DNA of 64,000 nucleotides from Diatrype stigma (Eukaryota; Ascomycota; Sordariomycetes; Xylariales; Diatrypaceae): contig JAKJXP020000026.1 of NCBI GenBank assembly GCA_022225965.2, positions 423,780 through 487,779 of the forward strand. Direction: 5' to 3'. The stretch's first letter is position 1, and each line of letters begins with the position of its first letter. The translations under genes were made by a program, and so were the position numbers. The notes beneath the pieces were generated by a model, which saw only the letters and a list, made by a program, of their open reading frames with translations, did no database searches and was not told the origin of the DNA. Shown here in pieces: positions 57,944 to 64,000 of the stretch.

Positions 57944-59967
57944 TTAGATGTCTGTGATATATGTAACCCCCGATGCCGCGAGTGTGGCATAGTAGAGTTC
58001 CGTCTCGGCGCATATGACCATCCGGCCGTCGCCAGCGAAGTTGAAGTTCGCTGACGTCGTCCCGAGGTAGATCTTGCCGATCAGCTTTCCAGATGGGTTC
58101 CAGACGTGGAGACCGTCGCCGCAGCCTGCGTACACATAGCCGTTTGAATCGACGTGGACACCTACAATACAGACTCATCAGCATCATACATCGATGCAAG
58201 ACGAGATCTAGAAATACAACTGTGAAAGGGGGTGAATGTAACTGGGACTGACCGTCAGGTGCTCCGGAGTCGACGTAGGCGAAAACCTTTTGGTTTTCCC
58301 AGGTCCCGTCGTCCTGGACATCGAAGCGGTAGCTGTATGATGTTTAGCTGAGGCTTATATAGTAGGTCGTCATCTCCAATCATCAGCCGAACTTACATGC
58401 TCGCGGGATAGGACTGATTCCAGCCCCAGAACCCCCGGCTCGCACCAGTGTCTGCGATATAGGCGTGCCTGGCGTCTGGCGAGAACGTGATGCCTAGATA
58501 GAGATATCGGGTTAGCATTGACATTTAGTCATGGTCGCTGGTTTTATTGTACCATTAGGAAGGGCGAAAGCGTCGGCAACGACGGTAACGGCACCGGTCT
58601 TGTCGTTGAGCCGGTAGACCTGGTTTCTCAATCCCGGCGCTGGTCGGAAATCTTGAAGGTACCCTGTCCTCTCAATATTAGTATTACCGGTGTCAAATCC
58701 AGTACGGGAACCCGAAAGTCGGCCAGAACTATAGGAGAACCGTAGTTTCGTGGTAACATGAGGGGGTATACATTATAGTAGCAACAGAAACTGGATTTTC
58801 GGGATGAAACAAGAGGCTCACCATAGAGCGTGTCAGTGAAATAAACGTCGTTGTTGCGGGGATTGACTGCGACGTCGTTCAAGGAGCTGAATTGGCGCCC
58901 GAAGTAGTTGTTGAGGAGAACTATAATATCGTGTTTAGCTTCATGGACTCAAAAGTACCACTGGTTATATACTTGCTTACCTGTAGTGTTATATGGTTCT
59001 CGGGGGTTCACTATAGTAAGCAATGTCAGTCATTATTCCCTCCGAACTCTTCCCGAACTTAGCTGCGGTATAGCTTAAGGAGCCATGGAGTCGCTCACTG
59101 ATTATGAGTTCGGAGGGAGCGTCCGATCCCTGTCCTTCTGCGGCGAACACTATCTGGCCCTTGTAATTGGTAGCCCCTGTAGAAAAATCGTAAGCCCCAG
59201 GCCTAGCTATAGATGTGACAATACCAACCATTTGGATTCTTCACTTGTGGGTTAGAATCAACCGTGTGTAGCTCCACGGACCCGTTTGCATTGCGCTGGC
59301 TAGACACCGCAGCAGCTTCTGACAAGGCGACCTTGAGGATGATGCTCGACTTGTTTAATCCGGTCCCAGCTGCCGGCGCACCTGCGTTTTGGACAAAGAA
59401 TACCTCATCCGTAGGCGGATACCTTGTTCGGAAACTGTCAGCGAGCAGGCCTCTACGCAACTTCGTTGTAGATGCAAAGTGTCATTACCAAACAACTGCC
59501 TCGTGAAATAGAGGATCCGAGTCGGTGCTAGCTATCAACGTCAACGTGGGATTCGGGCCGATCACATTGTAGAACTCCTCATCGTAGACGTGAAAGGGCT
59601 TGGCTTTTAAGGATTCCGCATCAAGACCGGGTGGGGTGAAATACTAGCTCAATATTCAGCACGGCGACCTGCTACATGTGTAGCATGGCATAGGTCTACC
59701 TACGGTGGTCGCATTAGCTTCGCTTGGGGGTAGGACAGAAGGTAGTACGTTGAATGCCTTCTGGTCGATTATCTGGGCTTGGTCCGGGATCTGGTCTCTC
59801 GAGACTTTCGACCCGTATCCTGGCGGGCTGACATAGCCGTTGACCAGAACGCCGGCGAGGAGGGCGACGGAAGCAACGAAAACAGACGGCATGATGTAGT
59901 CCCGTGTCTTTTCCTTTATTGCAGCTTTCTTTCGTGCTACTCTATTGGCAGCTGGCTTCGAGGCCAT
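57944..59967 (-). CDS. SMP-30/gluconolactonase-like beta-propeller protein with N-terminal membrane anchor
   Basis: Ten minus-strand exons: 59704-59967, 59489-59643, 59229-59422, 59099-59176, 58981-59010, 58822-58920, 58553-58663, 58397-58493, 58253-58332 and 57944-58161. All phases agree, giving 441 aa. The fifth exon is only 30 bp. A basic start (MASKPAANRVARKKAA) precedes one hydrophobic helix around residues 33-55, suggesting a signal anchor with the propeller outside the cytosol. Family blocks: NYKGQIVFAAEGQG, MNPREPYNTT, SLNDVAVNPRNNDVYFTDT, LPNGITFSPDARHAYIADT, PDGVHVDSNGYVYAG and CAETELYYATL. The N and D residues in LND, LPNG and the PDG loop are the metal-binding positions of SMP-30 lactonases. 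Fungal members are annotated as gluconolactonase-like; the true substrate is unknown. Confidence 0.9.
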
Positions 59968-61315
59968 GGTGCAAAGGAGGGTGGCTATGAACTCCAATAT
60001 ATACGACAGCCGGTAATAGTAGTAGAGCAGCGTGACATCATTGCCCCGGTCAGGACTTCTCTCCGTCTAGTGAGGTTTCTCAAGTGCTACTACTTGGGGT
60101 ATAATGATGATCAACGTCCCCCTCCCCATCCAGGAACATAATAATCCGGTAGTTGGTAGCTGGGCACGTGGGATTTGGGGTTACATATAAACCTCCATGG
60201 GGTGCGTGAGGGGAACCCTAGTCTAAACCTACTCCGATTCGGTGATCCGATGGGTCGGGAACAGCGGACCCCTACAAGTAGCCCCTGCCGCCCCCTACTA
60301 CATACCTCCCTAGGGTATTTACCTCCAAATGATACACATTAGTTCGGTTGTAGCCAATCGCTTTTCAAGCCATATGCGGTATACTTGAGCTATGACTAAA
60401 TCTTTGACAAGACATTTCATTACGTAGCATTCAAACCAAAGCCTTGGGTTTGTACAGGATAGCACGAAGTCTAGTAGTAGGTATTTCGCATGGCAAGATA
60501 GTAGACATTTTGATTCACCCCTCCAAAGGTTACGTGGTAGGGAATATGTCCCCCCCTTTAACAGAAATCTAAGTTACCTAATTGCGATAATAGCTAAATA
60601 AAGATTGCGGACGGCATCACCATCCTTTCATGGTGTATGTCACGTAATAGCCCCACTTAGCTGTATATAGAGGTATCGAAGACGGTCGATACCAGAGAAT
60701 ACAACCATCAAGCTTACATACCACATTATATCGACCCTTACATGACAGTGTATCCACAAAATACTTTTCGCGCCAGTCTGTTTAGGTAGAAACTCGGCAA
60801 GATCCAAGCTCTCTTATCTAACCCCTATATCGCGACACGTGCGCTTATGAGGGGTCTCACAGTCTCGTAGGATGCAATGTGATGCTCCGCTAGGGAAACC
60901 ACCAAATTTCCACATCCTGCGAGCTATTCAATGGACGATAACCCGTAGTATTACTTGCAGTTTTGACCTTTTAGCCATGACTTGTTGAGAATAAGCCGAG
61001 GAATTGTTGCGGTTGAGTCACATGGGATCTCGAACTTTTAAAAATGCTTGAAGGCCATAGTTCTACGTGTGGAGACTTCCCCCTGTGGACTTACATAATC
61101 CTTCAACCTCATTTGTTTTACCGGGTTAGTATTGCGCCTGAGGAACACACAGAGCTATCACAACGCCTTGCAATACGCTTACCATGCGCCAATAGGGGGA
61201 AGCGGCCGAATCCAAAGCGAAGTCAACGAATAATATATATGAGACTGGGGGCCAGTTGACTTTGATACGTAAAATTGCATGTCTTGAAAGTTCAATGTTC
61301 CAATTACAGAAGTCC
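59968..61315. other. Intergenic region, promoter of the lactonase-like gene
   Basis: No supported gene over about 1.35 kb. It contains the 5' flank of the lactonase-like gene and the 3' flank of the P450. Confidence 0.5.
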
Positions 61316-63324
61316 CTAATACACTCGCTTCTCGAATACTAGCACTAGTTTCCCAGGGCTTGCTGTTGTCTGATCTCTCATATCCCTCTCTACAGCTTCC
61401 CCATTATTCTCACCAGGCGCGAAAGATATGTGATATTTGCTCAATAAAGACGCTACAACGAGCCTCAGCTGAGCCATCGCTATGGGTTTCCCCACACAAC
61501 CGTAGCGGCCTGTGGAGGAGTAGATGATAGCTAATTAGTACCTATCACAAACGAACGTAAGCATAACCGGCCACTTACCAATCCCGAAAGGCGCAAATGC
61601 CCGTCTATCTTTGATGAGTTCGGGCCGGCTGTACCATCTCTCTGGGATGAAAGCCTCAGGGTCTTCGTATGCGGTTTTTACTATTTCCAGGTCAGCATGG
61701 TCTATGCATGGAATTTGACGACTACTTACGTCTGCCAAGAACATAGCGTGAAGTACAAACCTTCACCCCCCCAGGAATGAATGTTTCCTCGATTCTCAAG
61801 CCCTCCGGCGGGGTAATTCTAGAGCCCGGGTCGGTCGTTAAGGCTGCGGGAAGGAGTCGCATCGACTCATTGATGGTGCCCGTGAGATGCGGGAGGGACG
61901 TCAAGGCGCTAACATCTAAAATACTGACAGAGTCTAGTTACTGCTGTATTTTTATAGCGTGCTGCGGGTGGCGGGCCAGGAAGTACAGAAGGATGATTAG
62001 ACTAGAAGCGGTAGTATCGCTAGCTGTTGTTAACGAAGAGGATAACAGAGATAGAGGACCCTCGGGGACCTGATGATTAGCATACCTTCCGGCGAATAGT
62101 AAGATGAACGAATCTCCACTGAGCTTAAGGTAGCTAAGCTCGTTTTCTCCCTGCTGTTTATAATCGCGGATAAATTGGGACACGATATCCACGTTTTCTG
62201 GACCCTCCTGCGATGACATCAGTCAGTGAAATGCGGGTGCGTCTGACATGCCCAAGTCATTGATAGAAGCTCACCTTCATGCGAGCTTTGAGAAGAGATT
62301 CGGAGAACTCGAGTGCCTTGAACCAGTCTTTCACTTTCCAAACGGGTAAGAATGCAAAGACAATTCGGGGAATCCATATAGCTGGAGTGAAGACTCCAAG
62401 GAGCGACCAGGATGAGCGTATATAAACGATCGCGTCAAGCCATTTCCTCTGCCTCACCATGCCAAAATCTTGCCCGAACCCGAAGTCGCCCACGCAGTCA
62501 AATGCGAACCATGATACCAAATCATTCATAGCTATTGGCTGCCCAGAATATTCGCTGATAACATTTTCGAGTATCTGAACTTGACGTACGATCCTCGAGT
62601 AATAATAAGACAGAGCTTGTGAAAAGGGTCAACCACCATCTATATAGCCATTATAAAGAGGTCCAAGTACTCACACGTGGTATTCATTGCCGTATCCCAT
62701 AACCTCCTACGATCGCCATGCAATATTTTGTCTCTCGTGAAAACGCTGAAGATCTTTGGGAAGAGGACATCGTACCAGTCTAATCTCATATTCCGGCTTT
62801 TCGGGCTATCCAATAATTCCAAGGCGGCTGGGTGGAAAATCGTAATCTCATTAGGACCTTAAATTACTTAGCGCTCATCTGCGGTTCATGAATTGGTTGG
62901 CCTAACCTGTTCTAACAAAGCTTCCGTACTTCTCGTGGCAGAAGTTGAGGAGGCGATGATTCCGAGAGTCACGGCACTGCCAGACGTGCCATAGTTTCGA
63001 CAGCGCAGCAGCTGGAGGACCTGGGAAGCCCTTTAGGCGGTGAGAGGATAACCGATAGAAACATATGCTAATAAGCAAGCCCAATACGTAGGCCACACAG
63101 GGGATAGCTGTCTCAACTAGGCTTTCAAGCAAGGCATTCGAACCGAAAAAGGTCCTCAAGAAACAAATGAGAGAAAAGGCGGTGACATGACAAGAAACAA
63201 TTGTTGGAGCATGAAGGTGCCATTCGCCGGTAGTAAAGAGGCAACGGTGAATAGAAACACCGAAGAGGAGTGAAATAAATATTCTTGTAGACATCGTAAT
63301 GTCTAGGCTCGCCGTGCTAAACAT
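61316..63324 (-). pseudogene. Cytochrome P450, complete architecture but one in-frame TAA
   Basis: Seven minus-strand exons: 62907-63324, 62675-62857, 62275-62615, 62086-62207, 61730-62019, 61579-61680 and 61316-61509 (550 codons). All introns are 49-69 bp with good signals and phases. The N-terminus has about three hydrophobic helices and the Pro hinge KGFPGPPAAAL. The I-helix reads LLFAG-SDTTASS across a splice, and the K-helix ExxR is ESMR. The PERW motif is present (FIPERW) and the heme loop is FGIGRYGCVG. In exon 5, 61938-61940 is TAA (QQ-stop-LDSVSILDVSALTSL). The only GT..AG pairs around it would be 18-26 bp, too short to splice. This could be a recent nonsense mutation (CAA to TAA fits C-to-T RIP-type change) or a sequence error. 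The substrate is unknown. Confidence 0.85.
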
Positions 63325-64000
63325 TTTGAAATTTGGCAGAGGAAGCCTTGGTTTAATTTGAGATATGTCAATCCTTCAAATATTGATTGATACCCTATAG
63401 ACTACGGTGAAATATTCCAAAGTCAAGCTCGTTTACATATACGAGGCTTCTTTCAGGCCGACCACATCAACAGTCCATACTTCAGGATGTCGGTTGCTGG
63501 TTAATGCCAAAGTCTAAAGATAGCTTACTGTGCCTTGTCATAAACGAAAGACTGAAAATCCAGTAGCACTTCACCATGCACTGTACATATCTGGCTAGAA
63601 ACTCACAGTACAGGTACTGCGAATTTTCTGTGCGGCGCCGAGAGATACGGTTGGAAAGACTGTCTTAGCTAAGTGGAGGGCGGCCTAACTTAGGCCGCTT
63701 AGCCATAAGCTCTAGTTAAGATTTATGTATGAGTATGAGGTCCTATACAAATGTCTTACACCCAGGGTATCAAGCAACGCAACCTGTACAACGTAATGTC
63801 CACCATTTGGTATCCACCACCCTCTGCAATCCATCCATTCGGGATTTTTCGAAATTGCGCAACCTGCAACGCAATTCACGATAACTTCCCCTGGTTACGC
63901 AACTGGTAGCAGGTTGCAGTGGCTAGTAATTGTAACTAATATACACCGCCACATCAAGGATTATAAGGGCTAATAGGGTTAAAGTGGAGGCTTTGGGGGG
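63325..64000. other. P450 upstream region with short inverted repeats
   Basis: No gene. GCAACCTGC at 63859-63867 recurs inverted as GCAGGTTGC at 63909-63917, and a related GCAACCTG lies near 63779. This could be part of a repeat element cut by the window end. Confidence 0.4.

Noticed and set aside
61915..61940. Mini-intron (18 or 26 bp) that would remove the P450 stop codon
   Set aside because: GT and AG exist, but the length is far below the 46-bp minimum seen in this window and there is no branch site.

Overview
The window is nuclear DNA of a filamentous ascomycete (Pezizomycotina, most likely a Sordariomycete). Genes carry short introns (mostly 46-130 bp) with GTAAGT/GTGAGT-type donors and CTAAC/CTGAC branch sites. 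The conserved genes are typical fungal orthologues: NUG1, RSC7, DIS3, SLD3, an Ssk2-type MAPKKK and a cytochrome P450. Intergenic DNA is long and rich in TAGGTA/TACCTA words and simple repeats. I saw no bacterial, viral, rRNA or CRISPR features. Exon boundaries were built by hand from splice signals and phase; every multi-exon model listed closes in frame.

Layout: 1-276 (-) 5' end of a glycerol-3-phosphatase-like HAD hydrolase, cut by the window edge; 1093-2867 (+) NUG1 ribosome-assembly GTPase; 3917-4010 (-) intron-containing tRNA-Asp; 4011-11228 gene-poor; 11229-14354 (-) RSC7 chromatin-remodelling subunit with an 841-bp first intron; 14355-28032 a gene desert of about 13.7 kb holding a dead P-type ATPase fragment; 28033-31136 (+) DIS3/RRP44; 31925-33275 (+) a five-finger zinc-finger protein; 34360-37673 (-) SLD3; 38857-39323 a hAT-like MITE with a perfect 8-bp target-site duplication; 40609-44752 (+) Ssk2/OS-4/SskB MAPKKK with a 122-codon open extension behind its TAG; 47428-49198 (+) DUF2855 protein; 50259-51102 (+) orphan gene; 51878-54339 (-) RBR E3 ubiquitin ligase with a His-Pro tail; 56456-57445 (+) D-erythronate-dehydrogenase-like SDR; 57944-59967 (-) ten-exon SMP-30/gluconolactonase-like membrane-anchored protein; 61316-63324 (-) cytochrome P450 interrupted by one in-frame TAA.

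The left two thirds is mostly housekeeping: ribosome biogenesis (NUG1), RNA surveillance (DIS3), chromatin remodelling (RSC7), replication initiation (SLD3) and osmostress signalling (Ssk2). The right end (56-64 kb) groups a sugar-acid SDR, a lactonase-like beta-propeller protein and a P450. This suggests a small catabolic or accessory neighbourhood, but there is no synthase backbone gene, so I do not call a biosynthetic cluster. I did not find a clearly new multi-gene system. The best leads are the open extension behind the MAPKKK stop codon, the single nonsense codon in an otherwise intact P450, the MITE, the unusual zinc-finger protein and the orphan gene.
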